From contig JADKHF010000042.1 in the NCBI GenBank assembly GCA_016721865.1, positions 1 through 64,000 on the forward strand: 64,000 nucleotides of DNA, written 5' to 3'. How positions within the stretch are numbered: the stretch's first letter is position 1; every line of letters starts with the position of its first letter. The translations under genes and the position numbers were made by a program. The notes below the pieces were generated by a model that saw only the letters and a program-made list of their open reading frames with translations, had not been told where the DNA came from and did no database searches. Below are positions 37,740 through 47,074 of the stretch, in pieces. The stretch is from Nitrosomonas sp. GTDB lineage: Bacteria > Pseudomonadota > Gammaproteobacteria > Burkholderiales > Nitrosomonadaceae.

Positions 37740-38126
37740 ATGGATAATACCGGTATATTGAAAGGTATTAAGGTCATGGTTATTGATGACAGCAATACGA
37801 TCCGAGGAAGCGCTGAATTATTTCTGAAGCCTTCGGAGTGTGAAGTGATTCTGGCAGAAAACGGGTTTGAAGCAATGTCTAAAATTGTGGATAATCAGCC
37901 TGATATTATTTTTGTTGACATAGCGATGCCGCGACTTGATGGATATCAAACTTGCATGTTAATTAAAAAGAATCCGATTTATAGATCGATTCCGGTGATT
38001 ATGTTATCCAGCAAAGATGGTCTATTTGATAAAGCTCGAGGCAGAATGTCGGGATCTAACGATTATCTGACTAAACCATTTGCCGCCAAGGATTTATTAA
38101 GCATGATACGTAATCATACTTTGTAA
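37740..38126 (+). CDS. pilG: PilG-like single-domain response regulator
   Basis: CheY-fold receiver of about 128 residues. The phospho-acceptor Asp is in IIFVDIAMPRLDG, and the conserved Lys in SNDYLTKPFAAKD. It resembles PilG, which controls type IV pilus twitching in Proteobacteria. The start at 37740 is preferred because AAGGAGTG lies just before it, rather than the in-frame upstream start at 37677. The usual pilH, pilI and pilJ neighbours are not in the window. Confidence 0.8.
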   Translation: MDNTGILKGIKVMVIDDSNTIRGSAELFLKPSECEVILAENGFEAMSKIVDNQPDIIFVDIAMPRLDGYQTCMLIKKNPIYRSIPVIMLSSKDGLFDKARGRMSGSNDYLTKPFAAKDLLSMIRNHTL

Positions 38127-38480
38127 CAAAGTCATTGTGAATGGCTGGATGAACGTTCTAGAAGTATTTATACCAGCTACTGAATTTAATAGAATGTTAA
38201 TTTTTGAGGAAGATCATTATCCCTTTAGTTATTGTGAGTAAAGGGAAAAGCGGGGTGATGGGAGGGGGAAACCATTATGAGTGGGAGGGGATTTTATGAC
38301 AAATGACTTGACTTTAAACCCCAAGGTCGACTAGCCTGAGAGGTGTGGCTAAAATGAGGGAAAGAGGTAAGGTTATTTTAGCTGCCGAAATTTATAGCCG
38401 TACTAATTAATTAGTATTAAAGGTGATAAGAAGCAGTAAGAACGGGAAGTAGTTTTGATTAACAGTTAGGAGATAGAAAC
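38127..38480 (+). promoter_or_regulatory. amoC promoter and leader region
   Basis: 354 bp without a gene. It holds a hairpin with stem GCTAAAAT (38348-38355) and ATTTTAGC (38375-38382), then the perfect palindrome TACTAATTAATTAGTA (38401-38416). AGGAG at 38468-38472 lies 8 bp before the amoC ATG. TTGACT at about 38308 might be a -35 element, but no good -10 partner is obvious. A purine-rich, GGGAGGGG-containing tract precedes it. Confidence 0.55.
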
Positions 38481-39290
38481 ATGGCAACAACTTATGGCAC
38501 AACGAGCGCAAGTAAGAGCGCTGACTATGACATGTCGCTGTGGTACGACTCAAAGTACTACAAGCTGGGCATGCTAACCATGCTACTGGTAGCGATATTC
38601 TGGATCTGGTATCAAAGGACATTTGCTTATTCACATGGCATGGACTCGATGGAACCGGAATTTGACAAGGTGTGGATGGGTCTGTGGCGAGTTCACATGA
38701 CCCTGATGCCTTTGTTTGCATTAGTCACCTGGGGCTGGATACTGAAGACCCGTGACACGAAAGAGCAACTGGACAACCTGGATCCCAAGTTAGAGATTAA
38801 ACGTTATTTCTACTGGATGATGTGGCTGGAAGTTTATCTGTTTGGTGTTTACTGGGGCGGCAGCTTCTTCACTGAGCAAGATGCATCGTGGCACCAAGTG
38901 ATTATTCGTGACACCAGCTTCACCCCAAGTCACGTCGTGGTGTTTTATGGTTCATTCCCGATGTACATTGTATGTGGCATAGCCTCATACCTGTACGCGA
39001 TGACCCGTCTGCCACTGTATAGCCGCGGCACATCATTCCCGCTGGTTATGGCGATTGCAGGCCCGCTGATGATTCTGCCAAACGTAGGATTGAACGAATG
39101 GGGTCATGCATTCTGGTTCATGGAAGAACTGTTCAGTGCGCCATTGCACTGGGGCTTTGTGATTCTGGGCTGGGCAGGCTTGTTCTCAGGTGGTATAGCA
39201 GCACAAATTATCACCCGTTACTCCAACCTGACCGACGTCATCTGGAATAACCAAAGCAAAGAAATTCTGAACAACCGGATAGTTCCTTAA
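38481..39290 (+). CDS. amoC: Ammonia monooxygenase subunit C
   Basis: Membrane subunit of the copper enzyme that oxidises ammonia to hydroxylamine. 269 residues (family about 270), intact. It starts MATTYGTTSASKSADYDMSL. It has the expected six hydrophobic helices, including WGGSFFTEQDASWHQVIIRD and SHVVVFYGSFPMYIVCGIAS, which carry the conserved Asp/His metal site residues. First gene of amoCABED. Confidence 0.96.
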   Translation: MATTYGTTSASKSADYDMSLWYDSKYYKLGMLTMLLVAIFWIWYQRTFAYSHGMDSMEPEFDKVWMGLWRVHMTLMPLFALVTWGWILKTRDTKEQLDNLDPKLEIKRYFYWMMWLEVYLFGVYWGGSFFTEQDASWHQVIIRDTSFTPSHVVVFYGSFPMYIVCGIASYLYAMTRLPLYSRGTSFPLVMAIAGPLMILPNVGLNEWGHAFWFMEELFSAPLHWGFVILGWAGLFSGGIAAQIITRYSNLTDVIWNNQSKEILNNRIVP

Positions 39291-39469
39291 TCTAGGCGAG
39301 ATTACCACTCCTGTCCTGAAGAGGGGATGGGGATGGTAAAGAGATTTAAGTTACTTGGTAGTATGGAAACAAGCTGTAGGGCGATGACAAATGGCAGCAA
39401 GGAAGCAGTAAAGGAATCGTCATTGTTTACATATTTAATTTCACACGAAAAGAAATAAGGGAGAGTCTA
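39291..39469 (+). promoter_or_regulatory. amoC-amoA spacer with hairpin
   Basis: 179 bp. TTACCA at about 39302 and TGGTAA at about 39335 can pair, with partial CTCC/GGGA pairing inside. A processing or partial-termination element between amoC and amoA is known in relatives; this one has no U-run. GGGAGAG precedes the amoA GTG. Confidence 0.45.
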
Positions 39470-40287
39470 GTGAGTAGAACAGACGAAATTATAGCGGCAA
39501 AGATGCCGCCAGAAGCAATCAAGATGTCCAGATATATAGATGCAGTGTATTTTCCAATTCTCTGCATACTTCTGGTTGGCACCTATCACATGCACTTCAT
39601 GCTGCTGGCAGGAGACTGGGATTTTTGGCTTGACTGGAAAGACCGTCAATGGTGGCCAGTTGTAACACCGATTGTAGGTATCATGTACTGTGCGGCACTG
39701 ATGTATTACCTGTGGGTAAACTATCGCCTGCCATTTGGCGCGACACTCTGTATCGTATGCCTGTTAGTAGGTGAATGGCTGACCCGTTACTGGGGGCTTC
39801 TACTGGTGGTCACATTACCCAATCAACTTTGTATTGCCATCGACCATGATTCCTGGTGCGCTGATGTTAGATACAATTTTACTGTTGACGGGTAACTGGC
39901 TGGTTACGGCCTTGTTAGGTGGTGGTTTTGGGGATTGTTTTTCTATCCAGGCAACTGGCCGATATTTGGCCCAACCCACTTACCGGTGGTAGTAGAAGGT
40001 GTATTACTGTCAGTAGCTGACTACACAGGATTCTTGTATGTGCGTACCGGTACACCGGAATATGTACGCCTGATTGAACAAGGTTCACTGCGTACGTTCG
40101 GTGGCTACACCACAGTGATTGCGGCATTCTTCGAGCTTTTGTATCCATGTTGATGTTCTGTGTATGGTGGTACTTTGGTAAATTGTATTGCACCGCTTTC
40201 TACTATGTTAAAGGTGAAAGAGGTCGCATCTCAATGAAGAACGACGTAACAGCTTTTGGTGAAAAGGCTTTGCACAGGGATCAAATA
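39470..40287 (+). CDS. amoA: Ammonia monooxygenase subunit A, several frameshifts
   Basis: Membrane subunit used as the marker of ammonia oxidisers. The first 108 residues are clean (KMPPEAIKMSRYIDAVYFPI, GDWDFWLDWKDRQWWPVVTP). A fifth G in TGGGGG at 39792-39796 shifts the frame; the next frame reads FYWWSHYPINFVLPSTM. A missing T at about 39929 leads back to LFFYPGNWPIFGPTHLPVVV. Further single losses occur near 40132, 40268 and 40279, before the end DVTAFGEKGFAQGIK. Repaired length is about 274 residues. One residue also differs from the family: Tyr (TAC at 40106) in RTFGGYTTVIAAFF, where His is normal. amoB starts directly after the stop. Confidence 0.9.
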
Positions 40288-41547
40288 ATGAATATAAAAG
40301 CATTTTTAAGCTGGGCGTATTAGGCCTGTATGGAGCTGCGATTGGAGCGGCATCACTGGCGGTGACGCTGGTAGTAGACGTAGCACCGGCAGCGGCACGG
40401 TGAACGTTCACAGGAACCGTTTCTCCGTATGCGTAGTATTCAATGGTACGACTTGAAATGGCAACCGAAAGTTACCAAAGTCAATGACATTGCTACCATG
40501 ACAGGGAAGTTTCACTTGGCAGAAGATTGGCCACGTGCGGTAGGTAAGCCAACACGTGCATTTTTTAACGTAGGAAGTCCTAGCCCGGTGTTTGTACGTT
40601 TGAGCACCAAGCTGAATGGCGAACCAACCTTCATTTCAGGTCCGCTGGAAATTGGACGTGACTATGAATTTGAGGTGAAACTGAAAGCAAGGATCCCAGG
40701 ACGTCATCACATGCACGCGATGGTGAACATCAAGGATGCAGGTCCTATTGCAGGCCCAGCCTCTTGGATGAACATCTCTGGAAGTTGGGATGACTTTACC
40801 AATCCAATCACCACACTGACAGGTAAAACCATTGACCTGGAGAACTTCAACTTCAGCAATGGTATATTCTGGCACGTATTATGGTTAAGTTTGGGTTGCA
40901 TCTGGATTGGCTACTTTGTAGCGAAACCGATGTTCCTGCCACGTAGCCGTGTATTGCTGGCGTATGGTGACGAACTGTTAACCTCTCCAACGGACAGAAA
41001 GTTAGGTCTCGCAGTTGCGATACTGACCTGCGCAGTGGTATGGGGTGGCTATCGTTATACAGAAAGCGTACATCCTTACACAATACCGATCCAAGCTAGT
41101 GAATCCAAAATAGCACCAATGCCGATTGCACCGAACCTAGTTGCAATCAAAGTAACACATGCTAACTATGACGTACCAGGTTGCGCATTACGTGTGACTA
41201 TGGAAATCACTAACAATGGAGACTCAGTGGTCAACATTGGTGAATTCACCATAGTAGGTGTACGTTTTGTTAACAAATTGGGACAGCAACACCTGGATCC
41301 GGATTATCCAAGAGAACTGGTAGCAACTGGTTTGACCATGGATGATGACAAGGGTATTCAACCTGGAGAAACCCGTGAAGTTAAGATGGAAGCCAAAGAT
41401 GCGTTGTGGGAAGTACAACGTTTGATGGCACTGTTGGGTGACCCAGAAAGCCGCTTTGGTGGCTTACTGATGACTTGGGACCAAGAAGGCAATCGCTATA
41501 TCAATAGTATTGCTGGCGCAGTAATTCCAGTCTTTACCAAACTGTAA
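40288..41547 (+). CDS. amoB: Ammonia monooxygenase subunit B, two frameshifts near the start
   Basis: Periplasmic copper-binding subunit. The signal peptide is read in a second frame as IFKLGVLGLYGAAIGAASLA, after one A is added at about 40299. Two bases are missing at about 40397 in GCGGCACGG; with them it reads AAA-HGERSQEPFLRMRSIQ, placing a His at the mature N-terminus. From 40429 the frame is open to the end: WYDLKWQPKVTKVNDIATMT, RIPGRHHMHAMVNIKDAGPI with the HxH copper site, and two membrane helices. About 420 residues after repair, the family length. Confidence 0.92.
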
Positions 41548-41565
41548 GAGAAGTTAAGTATCAAC

Positions 41566-41610
41566 ACCGGTACACCACTGTCGAAAGACAGCCGGTGTAC
41601 CGGTTTTTTA
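41566..41610 (+). terminator. Terminator after amoB
   Basis: ACCGGTACACC (41566-41576) pairs with GGTGTACCGGT (41594-41604), and inside the loop CTGTC pairs with GACAG around GAAA. TTTTTTA follows. A strong two-part hairpin that probably ends most amoCAB transcripts before amoE. Confidence 0.88.
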
Positions 41611-41711
41611 TCAGTAGAGAAACAAAGTAAAATTTAAGGTACTACAAAGAGAATGCGGATAATAGAAGAACAGGAAAAATTAGAGGCGCTTACCCAAGAG
41701 GAGGATTTGTC

Positions 41712-42296
41712 GTGACCAGACAAATAACACAAGCAGGGATTGCAGTCTTTATACTTGTTATGGCACTTTACACAAATACAGTTAGTGCACATGGGAAAGT
41801 AGCCATGGAAGACGATAGCTGTATGCGCCGGATCGGCGAGAACATGATTCACCTCAGTACCTACCAGCCACAGGTAAATGAGGGCGGCCATTATTGCACG
41901 GATATACCCAAAGCAGGCAGTACCGTACTCGTTATAGACTTGGTAGATCCCGCATTGCGTGATATGCCAATTGGCGTGAAGGTAATCAAAGGCAGCAATG
42001 CAAGTGAAGGAGAAACCATCACCAACACACGCCCTGCGTTGTATCAAGATGGTGTCATCAGCATGAGCAGTGCGCTGGACCAAGGAAAATATCTCGTACA
42101 GGTTACAGCGGAAGGAGTGCCGCCACTGCACTATGAGTATCATATGCGGGTAGAAATGATTAATTACGCAGATGTATTCAGAGCAAGCATAGGGCCAGCG
42201 GTCGGCCTATTGCTGACAACAATACTTGGGTATAAACTGATCAGATCAAGGCGTTTTAGAGGCTGGCTAGCCTCGCGTCGAGCACAAAAAGACTGA
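41712..42296 (+). CDS. amoE: AmoE (amo cluster ORF4), membrane-anchored periplasmic protein
   Basis: 194 residues. A signal peptide ends VSA and the mature form would begin HGKVAMEDDSC. The periplasmic domain includes MIHLSTYQPQVNEGGHYCTD with conserved Cys, His and Met. A C-terminal helix (GPAVGLLLTTILGYKLI) and a basic tail anchor it. The start is GTG 41712 with AGGAGGA 8 bp upstream. It is a paralogue of the next gene and related to PmoD/AmoD proteins linked to copper loading of the monooxygenase. Confidence 0.85.
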   Translation: MTRQITQAGIAVFILVMALYTNTVSAHGKVAMEDDSCMRRIGENMIHLSTYQPQVNEGGHYCTDIPKAGSTVLVIDLVDPALRDMPIGVKVIKGSNASEGETITNTRPALYQDGVISMSSALDQGKYLVQVTAEGVPPLHYEYHMRVEMINYADVFRASIGPAVGLLLTTILGYKLIRSRRFRGWLASRRAQKD

Positions 42297-42362
42297 AAAC
42301 ACGATGACAGATAATAAAAAGGTCATCATAAACTAACCATTTATCGACAGGGAAGACAAACA

Positions 42363-42983
42363 ATGTCAGCAAGATTAATAGATATAAAGCAAGCAATATT
42401 AGTAGGATTATTTGCAACAAGCATGCTGTTAACAGCGCAGGTACAAGCACATGGTGGTCTGGCTTTGGCGGAAGATATGTGTGTATTGACAGTAGGACCT
42501 TACAGAATGCACTTTACAGGCTATCAACCACTATCACAAGAAGAAGAATTCTGTGAAGACATACCGGAAGTTGGAAAAACAGTGATAGCACTGGACTATA
42601 TTCAAGAAGAATTACGTCCACTAAAAACGGAAGTACGGATTATTCGTGACACAGGATCAGAAGAAAATCTGGATGCGATAACAGTATTTCATTTACCACC
42701 GAAGGTATACCCGACAGCATCAATTACTGTAGACCATACTTTCCCGGAAAAAGGTAAATTTGTAGGATTGGTGACAGTGACAGGTGGAGCACAAGATTAT
42801 GTGTCACGCTTTCCGTTCTCAGTAGGGGAAGGTCGTCCAACACCTAAATCGGCAATAATTGCACCTATTGTGCTGGTGCTTGCAATTGGCGCTTTCTTCT
42901 ATATGCGAAGCCGAAGCAAAACAGGAAACCAAAGCGCTAAGTTTAGCGGCTTGAACGCCGGTGATAATTCCAATAGAGTGTAA
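42363..42983 (+). CDS. amoD: AmoD (amo cluster ORF5), membrane-anchored periplasmic protein
   Basis: 206 residues, sharing its plan with amoE: a signal peptide ending QVQA, mature N-terminus HGGLALAEDMC, then MHFTGYQPLSQEEEFCEDIP. A membrane helix (SAIIAPIVLVLAIGAFFYM) lies near the C-terminus. Related PmoD binds copper. GGGAAG is found 11 bp before ATG. Its last 40 bp overlap the convergent dedA remnant. Confidence 0.88.
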   Translation: MSARLIDIKQAILVGLFATSMLLTAQVQAHGGLALAEDMCVLTVGPYRMHFTGYQPLSQEEEFCEDIPEVGKTVIALDYIQEELRPLKTEVRIIRDTGSEENLDAITVFHLPPKVYPTASITVDHTFPEKGKFVGLVTVTGGAQDYVSRFPFSVGEGRPTPKSAIIAPIVLVLAIGAFFYMRSRSKTGNQSAKFSGLNAGDNSNRV

Positions 42984-43370
42984 TACCTATCACGCAACTG
43001 ATAAACAACGCAATGACGATATCACGTAAATATTCTTTTATCAGCAATTCATTTTCACCAATGAAGTAACCTAAAAGTGTCAAAACAATTACCCAAATTC
43101 CAGCACCGAGACCGGTATAAAAGCAAAAAACAGATAAATTCATGCGTGCCAATCCGGCAGGTATGGAAATGTATTGCCGGATCATAGGTATTAATCGGCC
43201 AGTAAACGTGGAAATATGTCCGTGACGCGCAAAGAAATTTTCCATTTGCTGCAGATTGTGTTCTTTGAACATGACATATTTACCGTAACGTATTAGCAGT
43301 GGGCGACCCAATTTAATTGCTAGATAGTAGTTTACTAGCGCGCCTAACAATCCAATTGATAATATCTGTT
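42943..43370 (-). pseudogene. DedA-family membrane protein, N-terminally truncated
   Basis: The reading ILSIGLLGALVNYYLAIKLG leads into NFFARHGHISTFTGRLIPMI and RQYISIPAGLARMNLSVFCF, the conserved DedA/SNARE-associated core with the GRxxPxxR motif. About 140 residues remain; the family has about 200, and the first one or two helices and the start codon are missing, with a stop just upstream. The 3' end overlaps amoD. Where copC/copD follow amoD in N. europaea, this fragment and secF follow here. Confidence 0.75.
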
Positions 43371-43430
43371 AACAAAATGGTTATTCCTTGATTTTATAAT
43401 AAGAAATATTGCGGCGAATGTTGCAAACTT

Positions 43431-44369
43431 CTAAACCACTGCGCCATCATTTTCTAGAGGTTTCTTCTCTAACTTAACCAAATCTTCTCGTTTAACGCCT
43501 AGAAGCATAATAATAGAGCTGCCCACCATTATTGATGAGTAGATTCCAAACAGAATGCCGATTGTTAATGCCAATGAAAAATAGTAAAGCACTTCACCAC
43601 CAAACAAAAGCATTGCAATAACTACCATTTGAGTACTGCCATGCGTGATGATAGTGCGTGACATCGTTTGCGTAATGGCATTGTCAATTACTTGTGTGAT
43701 AGATGCTCTGCGATGCTTTCTAAAATTTTCTCGAATGCGATCAAAAATGACAACGGATTCATTAACTGAATAACCTAATATAGCCAATACAGCAGCTAAT
43801 ACGGTTAGCGAGAATTCCCACTGAAAGAATGCAAAGAAACCAACGATGATGATGACATCATGCAGATTAGCTATAATTCCAGCTATGCCAAATTTCCACT
43901 CGAACCGTATGGACAAATAGGCGATTATACCTAATGAAACAAATAGTAAGGCTAATGCACCATTCTCAAGTAATTCCTGACCAACTTGCGGACCAACGAA
44001 TTCAACGCGCCTCATTTCTACAGAGGGATCGATCTGCCTAAGTGCTCCTAAAACAGTTTCGGAAAGCTGTGCGCTAGAGATTCCAGGTTTAATGGGTAAA
44101 CGAATTAAGACTTCTCGAGAGGTGCCGAAGTTTTGTACGCTGGCATCAGAAATCTCAAGGTCAGCTAGCACACTTCTTATTTTTCCGAGATCAGCCGTTT
44201 GGCTGTAACCTACTTCCAGAACCGTGCCACCGGTAAAATCAACGCCAAGATTTAATCCTTTAGTAGCAATGAAGAAAACAGAAAGAATAAATGTTGCTAT
44301 TGAAATAATAGCGCCTTGCCGTCTCCAACTCATGAAGGGAATGTCACGATTAAATCTAAAAAGTTCCAT
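43431..44369 (-). CDS. secF: Protein translocase subunit SecF
   Basis: RND-type membrane protein that helps SecYEG use the proton gradient. Helix 1 is followed by LGVDFTGGTVLEVGYSQTA. The cluster of C-terminal helices includes GYSVNESVVIFDRIRENFRK, the SecF signature. 312 residues, intact. It lies 27 bp after secD. Confidence 0.95.
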   Translation of the reverse strand: MELFRFNRDIPFMSWRRQGAIISIATFILSVFFIATKGLNLGVDFTGGTVLEVGYSQTADLGKIRSVLADLEISDASVQNFGTSREVLIRLPIKPGISSAQLSETVLGALRQIDPSVEMRRVEFVGPQVGQELLENGALALLFVSLGIIAYLSIRFEWKFGIAGIIANLHDVIIIVGFFAFFQWEFSLTVLAAVLAILGYSVNESVVIFDRIRENFRKHRRASITQVIDNAITQTMSRTIITHGSTQMVVIAMLLFGGEVLYYFSLALTIGILFGIYSSIMVGSSIIMLLGVKREDLVKLEKKPLENDGAVV

Positions 44370-44396
44370 ATTTACTTCCTCATAAACTCACTATTG

Positions 44397-46480
44397 TTAT
44401 TTAGATTGCTTGTTGGCATCAGATGTCTTACGTTTACTTTTTGTTTTGGTGATAACTTTCTCTTCTGATTTTATTTTGGCATCGTCAACAATATTATTAG
44501 CACTGGCTATTGTTTCTATTGGGCTGCTACTTTCAGATTTGACGCTTTCTTTCTGCTGCGCGCTTATTTTTAATTTTTCCTTGGCATTGACGGTATCTTC
44601 GTTAGTCTCATTATCATTGTGAGATATGGCCTCGCTACTTGCCGGGCTATGCTTGGGTATCCAGATTTTTCCGATTGGGACGTGATCCAGTTTGCGTGGC
44701 TTCCGTATATCAGATTTACCATACCTCTTGATACAAAAATTGCTGTAAATACAGAAGTTAGAATACCTAAGCAAAGCACAACTGCAAATCCCTTGACCGG
44801 TCCAGAGCCAAAAGCAAATAAAGCAATACCAGCGATTAATGTCGTAATATTAGAATCTAAAATCGTGCCAAATGCACGCTCATATCCGGCATGAATCGCA
44901 AGTTGCGGAGAGATGCCCGCACGTAATTCATCCCTAATTCTTTCATTGATCAGCACATTCGCATCAATAGCCATGCCTACAGTCAGCGCCAGTGCAGCCA
45001 TCCCAGGTAATGTTAGCGTGGCCTGCATGATGGATAATAAGCCTACCAATAACAACAAATTAAAGCTTAGTGCTATAACTGAAATGACACCAAACGCCAT
45101 GTAGTACACTATGATGAAAATGGCAACAGCCAAGAATCCATAAAGTGTCGAATTGAACCCTCGAGCAATATTGTCAGCACCCAGACTCGGGCCTACTGTA
45201 CGTTCTTCAATAATATCCATCGGTGCTGCCAGCGCACCCGCACGTAATAACAAAGCGACATCACGAGCTTCTATGCTGGTCATGCGTCCACTGATTTGTA
45301 CACGCCCACCGCCAATTTCTTCTCGTATAACCGGCGCCGTGACAACTTCTGTTTGGTTCTTCTCAATTAAAAGAATCGCCATTCTTCTGCCAACGTTTTC
45401 ACGTGTTAATTGTTTGAAAATACGTGAGCCATTGCTATCCAGGTTAATATGCACCGCCGGTTGATTATCTTTATCAAAGCCAGGCTGTGCATCGGTAATG
45501 CGCTCGCCTGTAAGTAAAACCTGTTTCTTGACGAGTATCGGACTACCGCCGCGTTCCTCATAAAGCTCGGTACCAAATGGGATTTTTCCACGTATGGCAG
45601 CGTCGAGATCATGTTCGTCATCGACCATACGAATTTCCAGTGTGGCTGTTCGTCCCAAAATATCCTTTGCTTTGGCCGTATCCTGGACGCCTGGCAACTG
45701 AACAATGACACGATCCGCCCCAGCTTTCTGAATGATTGGTTCAGCAACGCCCAGTTCATTAACACGATTGCGCAGCGTAGTGATATTCTGCATCACGGCT
45801 GAATCTTGCATGCGAATTTGCGCTTCGGGTTTGATTGCAGCAATGAGGTGATACCGGTTATCGGCTTCTTTTTCGTTTAAGCCGAGATCCGGGAAATTCG
45901 ATTTTAATTCAGCCTCTGCCCTTGCACGTGATTCAGTATCACGAAACTTCAAGATCAGCTTTTTATCTTGTTTCTCAAAACCGGCATATGGAATTTTATG
46001 CTCGCGTAATGTGCTGCGAATATCGGCACTGTAACGATCTAATGATTTCTCGAGCGCACCTTCCATATCAACCGCAAGCATAAAATGTACACCGCCACGC
46101 AAATCAAGTCCCAAATACATTGGTAAAGCACCAAGATTGGTTAACCATTGGGGGGAATTGGGGAGTAGATTCAGTGCAATGATGTATTCATTGCCGAGAG
46201 TCGATTCCAAAAGATCTTTCGCCTTGATTTGTATGTCAGTATCAGCGAAACGTACCTTGATACTGCCTTCTTCAAGCAAGATTCCAACGGTTTCGAGATT
46301 GGCTTTTTTTAATGCGTCTTCGATTCGTTGCAGCAGAGTGCTATCAGCGATTGCAGAAACACGTAATGGTGAAATCTGTACTGCTGGAGATTCACCGTAA
46401 AAATTAGGTAATGTGTAAAGCAATCCGAGTAGAAGCGAAACCGCAATAATCAGATATTTCCAAAGTGCGTAGCGGTTCAT
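44397..46480 (-). CDS. secD: Protein translocase subunit SecD, one frameshift near the C-terminus
   Basis: Partner of SecF. The first periplasmic domain starts after helix 1 (YLIIAVSLLLGLLYTLPNFY). The membrane part includes LALTVGMAIDANVLINERIR, the conserved Asp motif. At about 44700 a missing A shifts the frame: after SRGMVNLIYG the family continues KPRKLDHVPIGKIWIPK, which is found in the next frame. That frame runs on for about 90 residues of Ser/Lys/Glu-rich tail, ending NKQSK at 44397. Such a long tail is unusual for SecD. Confidence 0.9.
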
Positions 46481-46568
46481 GGGTATCAGTTAAGTATCAA
46501 ATAATAAAAGGTAAAAAGACATGTAACGGCAGGTACTAAATAATAATTCCCTATGTTACTGTGCGTGA

Positions 46569-47027
46569 TTATTTCTTTTCTGTATTCTTTTCTGCTTCAT
46601 TATCTTTGTCATCTGATGTTTCATTGGCATCATCAGCTTTTTTGGTTTCCGGCGCAGCAGTTGTTTTTGCTGTTTTGGTTTTTTGTGTTTTGCCTTTGGG
46701 TTCAATACTTTTCAGTGTTCCCTTAGGTAGTAAGGTTTGCACCGAAGATTTAAGCACAGTGACCTCTATGGTAGGGGAAATTTCAATAATCACATAATTC
46801 TCAGAGACATTAGTGATCAGACCTAATATACCGCCGTTAGTGATGACTTCATCACCCCTTTGCAATGCTTCCACCATCTGTTTTTGTTCTTTTGCACGTT
46901 TGGCCTGTGGGCGAATTAGCAGTAAATAAAAAATGATAAGTATGCCGAACATCGGTAATAGGCTTAGCCAGTCTGCGCCAGCTTGCGTTGACGAAGCAGC
47001 TTGGGCAAATGCGTCATTTATCAGCAT
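46569..47027 (-). CDS. yajC: Sec translocase accessory protein YajC
   Basis: Single-span membrane protein that binds SecDF. ADWLSLLPMFGILIIFYLLL is the helix and RPQAKRAKEQKQMVEALQRG the cytoplasmic motif. The C-terminal 50 residues are Lys/Glu/Thr/Asp-rich, making it 152 residues where 110 is common. Start 47027 has AAGGGAGAA 6 bp upstream. Confidence 0.93.
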   Translation of the reverse strand: MLINDAFAQAASSTQAGADWLSLLPMFGILIIFYLLLIRPQAKRAKEQKQMVEALQRGDEVITNGGILGLITNVSENYVIIEISPTIEVTVLKSSVQTLLPKGTLKSIEPKGKTQKTKTAKTTAAPETKKADDANETSDDKDNEAEKNTEKK

Positions 47028-47074
47028 AAAATTCTCCCTTTTATTAAAAGGGTACATATTAGCATGATGACCGC

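Noticed and set aside
39470..41547. Reading amoA and amoB as true pseudogenes
   Set aside because: The damage is mainly single bases in short runs while the rest of the protein sequence is well conserved, so consensus error is favoured.
41581..41610. The amoB terminator hairpin as a riboswitch or small RNA
   Set aside because: It lies directly after the stop codon, has a T-tract and needs no further explanation.
41634..42143. A 169-codon minus-strand frame across amoE
   Set aside because: Antisense to amoE, which has a signal peptide, ribosome site and family motifs.
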